This document shows positions 44,858 through 52,964 of a DNA stretch of 64,000 bases, piece after piece. Positions within the stretch are counted from its first letter, which is position 1. Each line of letters begins with the position of its first letter. Position numbers and translations under genes: made by a program. Under the pieces are notes generated by a model. The model was not told where the DNA came from, searched no databases, and was given only the letters and a program-made list of their open reading frames with translations. Source of the DNA: Sphingopyxis sp. PET50 (lineage in GTDB: Bacteria > Pseudomonadota > Alphaproteobacteria > Sphingomonadales > Sphingomonadaceae); NCBI RefSeq assembly GCF_025244705.1, contig NZ_CP104207.1, forward strand, positions 2,542,001 through 2,606,000, given 5' to 3'.

Positions 44858-44886
44858 TTGACTTTCGGCACGACTCACCCTATCTG
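44858..44886 (+). promoter_or_regulatory. Promoter of the rpsM-rpsK-rpoA-rplQ cluster
   Basis: TTGACT at 44858-44863 and TATCTG at 44881-44886 are separated by 17 bases, a good housekeeping sigma-70 promoter, about 135 bases before rpsM. A GACTC (GANTC) site lies in the spacer. The cluster begins with rpsM here, so it needs its own promoter. Confidence 0.55.
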
Positions 44887-45020
44887 CGCCTTCCATTCCG
44901 ACAGCCTGACCGGACGGCGAAGCGCAGCTGCGCATTCGTGGTCCGTTTTTTGCGTTGGAAATCAGACGCTTTGAGATGGGGCCGTTGCCAGCGGCCCTGT
45001 GGAGCAGGAGAAGCTACCCA

Positions 45021-45389
45021 ATGGCACGTATCGCGGGCGTCAATTTGCCCACCAACAAGCGCGTGATCATCGCGCTCACCTATATCCACGGCATCGGCCG
45101 CAAGACCGCCGTCGATATCGCCGACAAGCTCGGCATCGACCACAGCCGCCGCATCCAGGACCTCAGCGACGCCGAAGTGCTGCAGATCCGCGAAACCATC
45201 GACGCCGACCTGACGGTCGAGGGTGACCTGCGCCGCAACACGGCGATGAACATCAAGCGCCTGATGGATCTCGCCTGCTATCGCGGCCTGCGCCATCGCA
45301 AGGGCCTGCCGGTCCGCGGCCAGCGCACGCACACCAATGCACGCACCCGCAAGGGCAAGGCCAAGCCGATCGCCGACAAGAAGAAATAA
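45021..45389 (+). CDS. rpsM: 30S ribosomal protein S13
   Basis: 122 residues beginning [20 protein letters not shown], with IHGIGRKTA and [20 protein letters not shown] as in all S13 proteins. Located in the head of the small subunit, contacting the P-site tRNA. GGAGCAGGAGAAG precedes the ATG. secY and adk, often just upstream, are not here. Confidence 0.97.
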   Translation: MARIAGVNLPTNKRVIIALTYIHGIGRKTAVDIADKLGIDHSRRIQDLSDAEVLQIRETIDADLTVEGDLRRNTAMNIKRLMDLACYRGLRHRKGLPVRGQRTHTNARTRKGKAKPIADKKK

Positions 45390-45505
45390 GGTCGAGCGCG
45401 TCCGCCCCTCTCTCGAAAAAGGGGCGCGCGCTTCCTTGTTTCCCCCGCCGGGGCAGCTTCGACGGCCCGCCACCGGCCCTTCAGGATTTAGGACAGGATT
45501 TCATC

Positions 45506-45899
45506 ATGGCTCGTGAACCGCAGCGCCTTCGCCGAGCGCGAACGCAAGAACATCTCGTCGGGCGTCGCCCACGTGAACGCCACCTTCAACAACACGATGA
45601 TCACCATCACCGACGCGCAGGGCAATGCCATCGCCTGGTCGAGCGCCGGCATGATGGGCTTCAAGGGCAGCCGCAAGTCGACCCCGTACGCCGCCCAGGT
45701 GTGCGCCGAGGATGCGGGCAAGAAGGCCGCCGAACATGGCGTCCGCACCCTCGAGGTCGAAGTCAAGGGCCCGGGGTGCTCTAGCCGCGAATCGGCGCTG
45801 CGCGCGCTGCAGGCGGTCGGTTTCCACATCACCTCGATCCGCGATGTGACCCCGATCCCGCACAACGGCGTCCGCCCGGCCAAGCGCCGCCGCGTCTGA
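45506..45899 (+). pseudogene. rpsK: 30S ribosomal protein S11, one +1 frameshift in codon 10
   Basis: ATG 45506 gives MAREPQRLR, the usual alphaproteobacterial S11 start, but an extra A near 45534 shifts the frame; removing it yields [19 protein letters not shown] and then [20 protein letters not shown] to [15 protein letters not shown]. An in-frame GTG at 45513 would allow 128 residues without repair, with a wrong N-terminus. The gene is essential, so the shift is almost certainly a sequence error. The loop normally G-P-G-x-G-R-E reads [15 protein letters not shown], one residue longer and lacking the second Gly, another likely error. Confidence 0.92.
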
Positions 45900-45909
45900 C
45901 GCCTGCTTC

Positions 45910-45936
45910 GGATGCGCTCCGGCCGGAGCCGCATCC
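45910..45936 (+). promoter_or_regulatory. Hairpin between rpsK and rpoA
   Basis: GGATGCG at 45910-45916 pairs with CGCATCC at 45930-45936 and encloses CTCCGGCCGGAG, itself a palindrome. No T run follows, so it is not a simple terminator. It may set the balance or stability between rpsK and rpoA messages. Confidence 0.4.
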
Positions 45937-46005
45937 GCCACCTCCTAACGCCGGACCGGTCGGTTTCCGCCCCCGCCCCGTCCCGCCAAAAGCAAAGGGA
46001 AGTCC

Positions 46006-47064
46006 ATGACTGTCAATATCCGGAACTGGCAGGAATTGAAGAAGCCCAGCAACCTGGAAATCAAGGCCGGCAGCGACGGCAAGCGCAAGGCGACCTTCGT
46101 CGCCGAGCCGCTTGAGCGTGGTTTCGGCCTGACGCTGGGCAACGCGCTGCGCCGCGTGCTGCTCTCGTCGCTCCAGGGTGCGGCTATCACCTCGATCAAG
46201 ATCGAGAATGTCCTCCACGAATTCTCGAGCCTCGCCGACGTGCGCGAAGATGTCACCGACATCGTCCTCAACGTCAAGCAGATCGCGCTCAAGATGGAAG
46301 GCGAAGGCCCGAAGCGGCTGCAGCTTTCGGCCACCGGTCCCGCGACCGTCAAGGCCGGCGACATCATGGTGTCGGGCGACATCAAGGTGATGAACCCGAA
46401 CCATGTCATCTGCCACCTCGACGAGGGCGCGACGCTGAACATGGAACTCGTCGCCGATACCGGCAAGGGCTATGTCCCCGCGACCGCCAACCGCCCGGCC
46501 GACGCGCCGATCGGCCTGATCCCGGTCGACTCGCTCTTCTCGCCCGTGCGCCAGGTCGCCTACAAGGTCGACAATGCCCGCATCGGCCAGGAACTGGACT
46601 ATGACAAGCTGTCGCTGACCGTCGATACCGACGGTACCGTGACCCCGGAAGACGCCGTGGCTTACGCCGCACGCATCCTCCAGGACCAGCTGCAGGTCTT
46701 CGTCCACTTCGAAGAGGCGATGAACGACAGCGGCATGATCGGCATGGCCGCCTCGCCGGCGACCGCCGACGAGTCGGACGTCAACCAGCTCAACCGTTTC
46801 CTGCTCAAGAAGGTCGACGAGCTCGAACTGTCGGTCCGTTCGGCCAACTGCCTGAAGAACGACAACATCATCTATATCGGTGACCTCGTTCAGAAGACCG
46901 AGGCCGAAATGCTCCGCACGCCGAACTTCGGCCGCAAGTCCCTGAACGAAATCAAGGAAGTGCTGTCGTCGATGGGTCTGCGCCTGGGCATGGACATCCC
47001 CGGCTGGCCGCCGGAGAATATCGAGGAAATGGCCAAGAAGCTCGAACAGGAGCTGCTGGGTTAA
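46006..47064 (+). CDS. rpoA: RNA polymerase alpha subunit
   Basis: 352 residues. The N-terminal assembly domain has [20 protein letters not shown]; a linker follows, and the C-terminal domain [20 protein letters not shown] through [14 protein letters not shown] binds UP elements and activators. AAAGGGAAGTCC precedes the ATG. Lies between rpsK and rplQ as usual. Confidence 0.98.
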   Translation: MTVNIRNWQELKKPSNLEIKAGSDGKRKATFVAEPLERGFGLTLGNALRRVLLSSLQGAAITSIKIENVLHEFSSLADVREDVTDIVLNVKQIALKMEGEGPKRLQLSATGPATVKAGDIMVSGDIKVMNPNHVICHLDEGATLNMELVADTGKGYVPATANRPADAPIGLIPVDSLFSPVRQVAYKVDNARIGQELDYDKLSLTVDTDGTVTPEDAVAYAARILQDQLQVFVHFEEAMNDSGMIGMAASPATADESDVNQLNRFLLKKVDELELSVRSANCLKNDNIIYIGDLVQKTEAEMLRTPNFGRKSLNEIKEVLSSMGLRLGMDIPGWPPENIEEMAKKLEQELLG

Positions 47065-47072
47065 GCGAATTC

Positions 47073-47221
47073 CTTCTCCCTCCGGGAGAAGGATACGCAG
47101 CCTTGTCGCGCAGCGATTAGGCGAAGTTGGATGAGGGTGAACAGCGTGTCGCCCTCACCCAGCTGCAACTAGGCGGCAAGCCGCCAAGTTTCCGCATCCC
47201 TCTCCCGGTGGGAGAGGGATG
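47073..47221. repeat. Palindromic intergenic repeat, family B1 (copy 2)
   Basis: CCTTCTCCCTCCGGGAGAAGG at the left and CCCTCTCCCGGTGGGAGAGG at the right enclose GGATGAGGGT and CCTCACCCAGCT, matching the element at 26787. It sits inside the rpoA-rplQ gap of 239 bases, separating genes that are usually close together. Confidence 0.75.
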
Positions 47222-47303
47222 ATCAAACGGGAATGGGTCGGCCCGCAATCGACCTGGCTTGGGGTACCTCGCACGGCCCCTCTGACAAACGAAGGAAGAA
47301 ATC

Positions 47304-47726
47304 ATGCGTCATAAATCGGGTGGCCGGAAACTGCAGCGCACCAGCGCGCACCGCACGGCGATGTTCCGCAACATGTCGGCCTCGCTCATCAAGCATGAGC
47401 AGATCATGACCACCGTCGCCAAGGCGAAGGAGCTGCGTCCCTACGTCGAAAAGCTGGTCACGCTCGCCAAACGCGGCGGCCTTGCCAATCGCCGTCTGGC
47501 GCTGAGCCGCCTGCTCGACGAAACGCAGCTCAAGAAGCTGTTCGACGTCATCGCGGCGCGCTACGCCGACCGCAACGGCGGCTATACCCGCGTCATCAAG
47601 GCCGGCATCCGCGCCTCGGACGCGGCACCGATGGCGATCATCGAATTCGTCGACCGCGACGTCGATGCCAAGGGCCAGGATTCGGGCCCGGTCGAGCAGT
47701 ATGACGACGAGATGGCGGAAGCCTGA
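47304..47726 (+). CDS. rplQ: 50S ribosomal protein L17
   Basis: 140 residues beginning [20 protein letters not shown]; the L17 core [20 protein letters not shown] and [20 protein letters not shown] follow, with an acidic tail [24 protein letters not shown] precedes the ATG. Last gene of the cluster; a strong terminator follows. Confidence 0.97.
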   Translation: MRHKSGGRKLQRTSAHRTAMFRNMSASLIKHEQIMTTVAKAKELRPYVEKLVTLAKRGGLANRRLALSRLLDETQLKKLFDVIAARYADRNGGYTRVIKAGIRASDAAPMAIIEFVDRDVDAKGQDSGPVEQYDDEMAEA

Positions 47727-47747
47727 GCTTCGTCCGGCAACGGAATC

Positions 47748-47784
47748 AAGGGCGGCGTCCGAAGGGACTGCCGCCCTTTTTCTT
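47748..47784 (+). terminator. Intrinsic terminator after rplQ
   Basis: AAGGGCGGC at 47748-47756 pairs with GCCGCCCTT at 47770-47778, and the second arm runs into TTTTTCTT. A stable stem followed by a T run ends the ribosomal/RNA polymerase operon. Confidence 0.85.
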
Positions 47785-47785
47785 A

Positions 47786-47922
47786 TCCCCAACCCCTCCC
47801 TCCCCTTCAGGGGAGGGCAGCGAGACTTGGAAACTTGTTTCCTAGTCGCAGCGGGTGGGGGCCAGACGCCTTGCGCTATCTCGCAAGCCCCCACCCCAAC
47901 CCCTCCCCTGAAGGGGAGGGGC
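47786..47922. repeat. Palindromic intergenic repeat, family B2 (copy 2)
   Basis: CCCTCCCCTTCAGGGGAGGG opens, then GCGAGACTTGG and AGTCGCAGCGGGTGGGGGCC; the closing CCCCTCCCCTGAAGGGGAGG faces it. Closely similar to the element at 57741. It lies directly against the end of the ABC-F gene. Confidence 0.75.
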
Positions 47923-47923
47923 T

Positions 47924-49507
47924 TTATGTCTTCGCCAGTTCGATCCATCGCCCCACCCCGATCGCATCCAGAAACGCCATATCGTGGCTCACCACCACCA
48001 GTGCTCCATCATAGCCGCGCAGCCCCGCCTCGACCGCTTCGAGCGAGTCGATGTCGAGATGGTTGGTCGGCTCGTCGAGGATCAGCAGCAACGGCGGCTT
48101 CGGCGCCCCCAGCGTGCAGGCCAGCCCGGCGCGCAGCATCTGCCCGCCGCTGAGCGTGCCCACGACCTGCAACGCCGCATCGGCGCGAAAGCGGAAGCGC
48201 GCCAGCGCCGCGCGGCATTCATTCTCGCCGGTTTCGGGATGCAGACGCCGGAAATTGTCGCGGATCGACAGCGCCGGGTCGAGCAGCGACACCGTCTGGT
48301 CGAGCAGCGCATGGTCGGCGACCACCCCCACCCGCCCGGCCCAGGGCGCCAGCCGCCCGGTCAGCAGCGCGAGCAGGGTCGATTTGCCCGATCCGTTCGG
48401 GCCCGCGACCGCGACCCGCTCGGGCCCGGTGATCGTGAAGGACAGCCCCTCGATCACCGGCGCACCCGGCACATAGCCGGCGGAGACATCCTCCACATCG
48501 ACCACCACCCGGTTCGCCGCGAGCCCGCTCGGCGCGATGCCGACCATCAGCGGCTGCAGCACTTCGACCTTCGCCCGCGCCGCGGCGAGCGCCGCATCGG
48601 CCTCGCCGCGCTTGCGTTCCGCCAGCCGCGCCCCCGCCCCCACCGTCTCCTCCGCACGGCCCTTCAGCGTGCCGAGCAGGATGCGCGGCAAGTCGCCCTT
48701 CGCGGCCTTCCTGCGCCCGCCCTTGTCGCGGCGCGCCTGCCTTTCGGTCGCGGTCCGGATTTCGCGCGCGACTTGCGCCTTGCCGCGCTCGGCGTCGGCC
48801 AGCGCCTGCTCGGCCTGCGCCAGTTCGGCGTCCTTGCGCGCCCGATAGCTACTCCAATTGCCGCCGTAGCGCGCCGCGCCGAGCGACGTCAGCTCGACGA
48901 TCGCGTCCATCTCCTCGAGCAGTTCGCGGTCGTGACTGACCACGATCATCCCACCCCGCCAGTCGCGGACCAGCGCGCGTACCGCGTCGCGCCCGTCGCG
49001 GTCGAGATTGTTCGTCGGCTCGTCGAGCAGCAGGACATCGGGCTCGGCGAGGATCGCCGCCGCCAGCGCCGCGCGGGTCCGCTGCCCGCCCGACAGGCCG
49101 GCGAGCGGGGTGCCGGGCGCCGCCGCGAGACCGACGCGGCCGAGCGCGACCTCGATCCGGCTTTCGAGCGTCCAGTCGGCCTCGGCCAGTTCGTCGATCG
49201 TCGCGGTTCCTGCCTCGGCGCGGGCCAGCAGTGCGAGCGCGCCGGTCACCCCGAACAGGTCGGCGATCGTCTCACCGGGCCGCGGCCGCACGCTCTGGCG
49301 CAGCGTCGCGAGCGTGCCCGACACCGACACGCTCCCCGCCTGCGGTTCGAGCTCGCCCGCGATCAGGCGCAGCAGGGTCGTCTTGCCGACCCCGTTGCGC
49401 CCGACAAGCCCCGTCCGCTCGGCCGCGAAGCCGAGGTCGAGGCCGGTGAAAAGCGGGTGAGCGTCAGCTGTACTGTAGTGAAGATTCGAGAGGGTAATGG
49501 CGGGCAT
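47924..49507 (-). CDS. ABC-F family ATPase
   Basis: 527 residues with two ATP-binding domains and no membrane segment. First: GLVGRNGVGKTTLLRLIAGE, LSGGQRTRAALAAAI, VLLLDEPTNNLD. Second: VAVAGPNGSGKSTLLALLTG, LSGGQMLRAGLACTLG, LLLILDEPTNHLD. A long charged helical linker joins them. ABC-F proteins act on ribosomes, in translation quality control or antibiotic protection. ATG 49507 follows AGGAAG; an ATG at 49528 is possible. Confidence 0.9.
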   Translation of the reverse strand: MPAITLSNLHYSTADAHPLFTGLDLGFAAERTGLVGRNGVGKTTLLRLIAGELEPQAGSVSVSGTLATLRQSVRPRPGETIADLFGVTGALALLARAEAGTATIDELAEADWTLESRIEVALGRVGLAAAPGTPLAGLSGGQRTRAALAAAILAEPDVLLLDEPTNNLDRDGRDAVRALVRDWRGGMIVVSHDRELLEEMDAIVELTSLGAARYGGNWSSYRARKDAELAQAEQALADAERGKAQVAREIRTATERQARRDKGGRRKAAKGDLPRILLGTLKGRAEETVGAGARLAERKRGEADAALAAARAKVEVLQPLMVGIAPSGLAANRVVVDVEDVSAGYVPGAPVIEGLSFTITGPERVAVAGPNGSGKSTLLALLTGRLAPWAGRVGVVADHALLDQTVSLLDPALSIRDNFRRLHPETGENECRAALARFRFRADAALQVVGTLSGGQMLRAGLACTLGAPKPPLLLILDEPTNHLDIDSLEAVEAGLRGYDGALVVVSHDMAFLDAIGVGRWIELAKT

Positions 49508-49642
49508 GGACGGCTTCCTGCAAGGCAAGGCTCTGGGGCGATGGCTTGGCAGGGAAATCCATGACGGCTTGCTCTTCCTTGAAAATCAGGCGTCCAACAT
49601 AGGCCGCGCGGGCCGCCGCCGCAACCCGCGCGCGCCGGACGA

Positions 49643-50375
49643 TCAGTCGCCCGGCTTTTCGTACGGCGCCTCGCCCGCCGCCACCGCATCGCGCTTGCGC
49701 CGCAGCGAGCCGCGCATCTCGCTTTCGGGAAGGCTCGCGGCGATCTTGTTCGCCTCGTCGATCAGCGCCTGATCCCCCGTCAGCCAGCCATGATCGTAGA
49801 GCGCCTCGGCGAGCAGGACCTTTTCGAACCAGTCGTCGGGAATCGCCTTCACGCGATAGCGGTTCGCCTGCACGCGCATCGCCGACCATTCGGGAAGCCG
49901 CGGATCTTCGAAGCGCAGCCCATGGTCGAACAGCTGGTCGGCCGGCGCCGCGAAATTCATAATGATCGCCGTCGCCGCCGCGCGCCGCGAGCACCGGGCC
50001 GAGCGCGCGGACGGTCTCGTCGAGCCAGACGATTTCCTGCCTCTGTCCTTCGACGTCGCCATATTCGGGGTCATTGTGCTGCGCCGCGTAAAAGGCGCCG
50101 ATACCCTGCAGCGTGCGCAAGTGCATGGCGGCCTCGGAATCGGGCGCGAAGCGCGCCGCCGACGCCCTGGCGCGCGCCTCGATCTCGATGAAGGCGTCGC
50201 GTTTCCGGTCCTTCTGCGTACTGTAATCGAGATCGAACGCTTCGGACAGCATCTGCCCGATCGCCTCGACCTCGGCCTTGCCCGCGGCGCTATCGGCCTG
50301 CATCGCCATCGCGCCGGGCGCAATCGCCCCGGCCGATCCCGCCGCCAGCAGCGCGGCCGCCATCCATATCCGCAT
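49643..50375 (-). pseudogene. Exported hypothetical protein, one +1 frameshift
   Basis: Starts at 50375 with a signal peptide MRIWMAAALLAAGSAGAIAP. The helical mature part (KAEVEAIGQMLSEAFDLDYS, MHLRTLQGIGAFYAAQHNDP) runs to about 49960, where the frame moves by one; it resumes NFAAPADQLFDHGLRFEDPR and ends GEAPYEKPGD at 49643. About 243 residues when repaired. No family recognised. Confidence 0.65.
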
Positions 50376-50475
50376 AAATGCCCCACCCTCCGGAGCGACC
50401 CGCTGCCCGGTCTAGCCGCCTTCGCACCGCCGCGCCACAATTGACATCTTTCCTGTTTCGACTATTATTTCTGTT

Positions 50476-51051
50476 ATGACAGAAATTATCGAACATGAGT
50501 CGAAACTCTCCCCCGCGGCGACCGAGTTCATTCTCCATTGGGGCAATCTCGGCGGGCAATGGGGCGTCAATCGGTCGGTGGCGCAGATCCATGCGCTGCT
50601 GTTCGTGTCCGACCGCCCGCTGCACGCCGAGGAGATCGCCGAGCTGCTCGGTCTCGCGCGCTCCAACGTCTCCAACTCGATCAAGGAACTGCTCGGCTGG
50701 CGGCTGATCGAGCGCGTCCCCCTGCTCGGCGACCGGCGCGATCATTTCAGCGCCGAGAAGGATATCTGGGAAATGGTCACGCGCATCGCGGCGGGGCGCA
50801 AGGCGCGCGAGGTCGATCCGGCCGAGGCGGCGCTGAAGGCCTGCGTCGCGCGCGCCGCGCACGACCCCGGGCTCAGCGACGGCGCCAAGGCGCGGCTTTC
50901 CGAGATGCTCGATTTCGTGACGACGATGAGCCGCTGGCACGACGAGATGCTGAGCGTGCCCAAACCGGCGCTGATGCGGCTGATCAAGCTGGGCGCGGGC
51001 GTGACCAAGCTGATCAACTGGCGCCCCGGCAAGGGCAAGGACGCCAAGTAG
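50476..51051 (+). CDS. GbsR/MarR-type transcriptional regulator
   Basis: 191 residues. A winged helix lies at residues 35-95: RPLHAEEIAELLGLARSNVS and IERVPLLGDRRDHFSAEKD; the C-terminal helices probably dimerise. It starts a three-gene set with the DUF4166 and saccharopine-reductase-like genes, likely its targets. TTATTTCTGTTATGACAG before and at the start may contain the operator. Confidence 0.85.
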   Translation: MTEIIEHESKLSPAATEFILHWGNLGGQWGVNRSVAQIHALLFVSDRPLHAEEIAELLGLARSNVSNSIKELLGWRLIERVPLLGDRRDHFSAEKDIWEMVTRIAAGRKAREVDPAEAALKACVARAAHDPGLSDGAKARLSEMLDFVTTMSRWHDEMLSVPKPALMRLIKLGAGVTKLINWRPGKGKDAK

Positions 51052-51061
51052 GAGAAGGGCG

Positions 51062-51733
51062 ATGGGGGCTGGTGCGCTGCGCGAACGGACAGGGACGACT
51101 TCCGCGCGCCCGTTGCGGGACAAGGACGCGCTCTACGATACGCGCTTCCGCCGCCTCGTCCCGCGCCCCGCGTGGGATGCGCTTCCCGAAGATGTCCGCC
51201 GCCGCTTCTCCAAAAGGCTGACCGGTCAGGCCGTCGCGGCCTACAGCGGCGAGATCGTCTGGACGCGCCTCTCGCGCGCGGGCTGGTGGCTCGCACAGCT
51301 CTGCCGCCTGATCGGCGCGCCGCTTCCCCTCGCCGCCAGCGGCCCCGCCCCCGCGGCGGTTGCGGTCAGCGAGGACCGGGAGAGCGGGGGGCAATATTGG
51401 ACGCGGCTCTACGGCCGCGTGCGCGGCCACCCGCAGGTGATCCACAGCGCGAAAAGCTTCACCGGGCCGACGGGACTCGAGGAGCATATCGGCCGCGGTT
51501 TCGGCATGGCGCTGACGGTGCGGGCGAAGGCCGATGCGTTGATCTTCACCTCCGACCATTATTTCTGGCAGGCGAGAGGTTTCCGGCTCCGCCTGCCCGC
51601 GTGGCTCGCGCCCGGCGAGACGGTGGTGACGCACCAGCATCTCGGCGGCGGCCGCTTTGCCTTCGACCTCAAGGTCACGCATCCGCTGCTGGGCGAACTG
51701 GTCAGCCAGCACGGCCTGTTCCGCGATGGCTGA
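51062..51733 (+). CDS. DUF4166 domain protein
   Basis: 223 residues, starting 10 bases after the regulator. PEDVRRRFSKRLTGQAVAAY, SGGQYWTRLYGRVRGHPQVI and the ending DLKVTHPLLGELVSQHGLF fit DUF4166, which is often next to, or fused with, a saccharopine-reductase-like domain (family knowledge). Overlaps the next gene by 8 bases. Biochemical role unknown. Confidence 0.8.
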   Translation: MGAGALRERTGTTSARPLRDKDALYDTRFRRLVPRPAWDALPEDVRRRFSKRLTGQAVAAYSGEIVWTRLSRAGWWLAQLCRLIGAPLPLAASGPAPAAVAVSEDRESGGQYWTRLYGRVRGHPQVIHSAKSFTGPTGLEEHIGRGFGMALTVRAKADALIFTSDHYFWQARGFRLRLPAWLAPGETVVTHQHLGGGRFAFDLKVTHPLLGELVSQHGLFRDG

Positions 51734-52814
51734 GCTTCGCGTCCTGCTGATCGGCGCGACCGGCGTCTTCGGCCGCCGCCTCGCCGAGCGGACCGCAATG
51801 GAAAAGGGCATCGCGCTTACCCTGGCGGCGCGCGACAAGGCGAAACTCGGTGCGCTGGCGGAGCGGCTCGACGGATTGGCGACGCGCACGCTCGACCGCG
51901 AGACGCTGACCGCCGCCGACCTTGCCGATTGCGATGTCGTGGTCGATGCCGCCGGCCCCTTTCAGGCGTCGGCGCCGACGGTGATCGAGGCCGCAATCGC
52001 CGCGCGCGTTCCTTATATCGACCTCGCCGACGGGCGCGATTTCGTCGCCGCGATCGGCGCGCACGACGCGGCAGCCAAGGCGGCCGGGATCAGCGTCACC
52101 TGCGGCGCCAGCTCGATCCCCGCGCTGTCGCATGCGGTGCTCGACGACCTGACCGCCGGGTGGAGCGGCATCGACCGGATCGCGATCGGCATATTCCCCG
52201 GCAACCGCGCGCCGCGCGGGCTGGCGGTGGTGCAGGCGATCCTGTCCTATGTCGGCCATCCGGTGCGCGTGTGGCGCGGCGGCGGCTGGACCACGGTTCC
52301 GGGCTGGGGGATGACGCATCGCTGGGCTGTGCCCGGGGTCGGCAGGCGCTGGGCCAGCGTCTGCGACACGCCCGAACAGGATCTGCTCGTCGCGCGCTAC
52401 CGCCCGGCGCAAAGCGCCGAATTTTTCGCGGGGCTCGAACTCGGCCTGCTCCACCTCGGCCTCGCGCTGCTGTCGCTGCCGGTGCGCCGAGGATGGGTGC
52501 GCAGCCTGCGTCCGGCGGCGCGGCCGCTGCTCGCAATCGCAAAGCTCCTGCTCCCCTTCGGCAGCGATATCGGCGCGATGGATGTCCTGGTCGACGGGCA
52601 TGACGCCGACGGCAAAGCGGTTGGCGCGCGCTGGACCCTGCGCGCCGACGGCAACCGCGGCCCCCATGTGCCGACGCTCGCGGCGCTCGCCATGCTGCGG
52701 CGGTTGCGGGACGGACGCGCTCCGGAGCCGGGGGCGCGGGCGTGCGCGGGAATCCTGTCGCTGGCCGAGTTCGCGGACGACTTTGCTGCGCTGGAAATTG
52801 CGACGACAGTTTAA
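51726..52814 (+). CDS. Saccharopine dehydrogenase-like oxidoreductase
   Basis: 362 residues. RVLLIGATGVFGRRLAERTA is a Rossmann GxxGxxG motif; DVVVDAAGPFQASAPTVIEA and YIDLADGRDFVAAIGAHDAA follow as in the family. ATG 51726 overlaps the preceding gene. Together with the DUF4166 protein it probably forms one pathway; the substrate is unknown. A short hairpin CCCCTCCCTTTTAGGGAGGG follows at about 52822. Confidence 0.85.
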   Translation: MAELRVLLIGATGVFGRRLAERTAMEKGIALTLAARDKAKLGALAERLDGLATRTLDRETLTAADLADCDVVVDAAGPFQASAPTVIEAAIAARVPYIDLADGRDFVAAIGAHDAAAKAAGISVTCGASSIPALSHAVLDDLTAGWSGIDRIAIGIFPGNRAPRGLAVVQAILSYVGHPVRVWRGGGWTTVPGWGMTHRWAVPGVGRRWASVCDTPEQDLLVARYRPAQSAEFFAGLELGLLHLGLALLSLPVRRGWVRSLRPAARPLLAIAKLLLPFGSDIGAMDVLVDGHDADGKAVGARWTLRADGNRGPHVPTLAALAMLRRLRDGRAPEPGARACAGILSLAEFADDFAALEIATTV

Positions 52815-52964
52815 GACATTCCCCTCCCTTTTAGGGAGGGGAGAGCGAAGGTCGCGTTTTATCCGAAACCAGTCCCCCTCGCTCCAAATCTCCTTGCCCG
52901 CGCCTTGCCCATGCTTACATTGGCACGCACGAATATTACCCCCATCGATGAGGATCGCCTTGCC

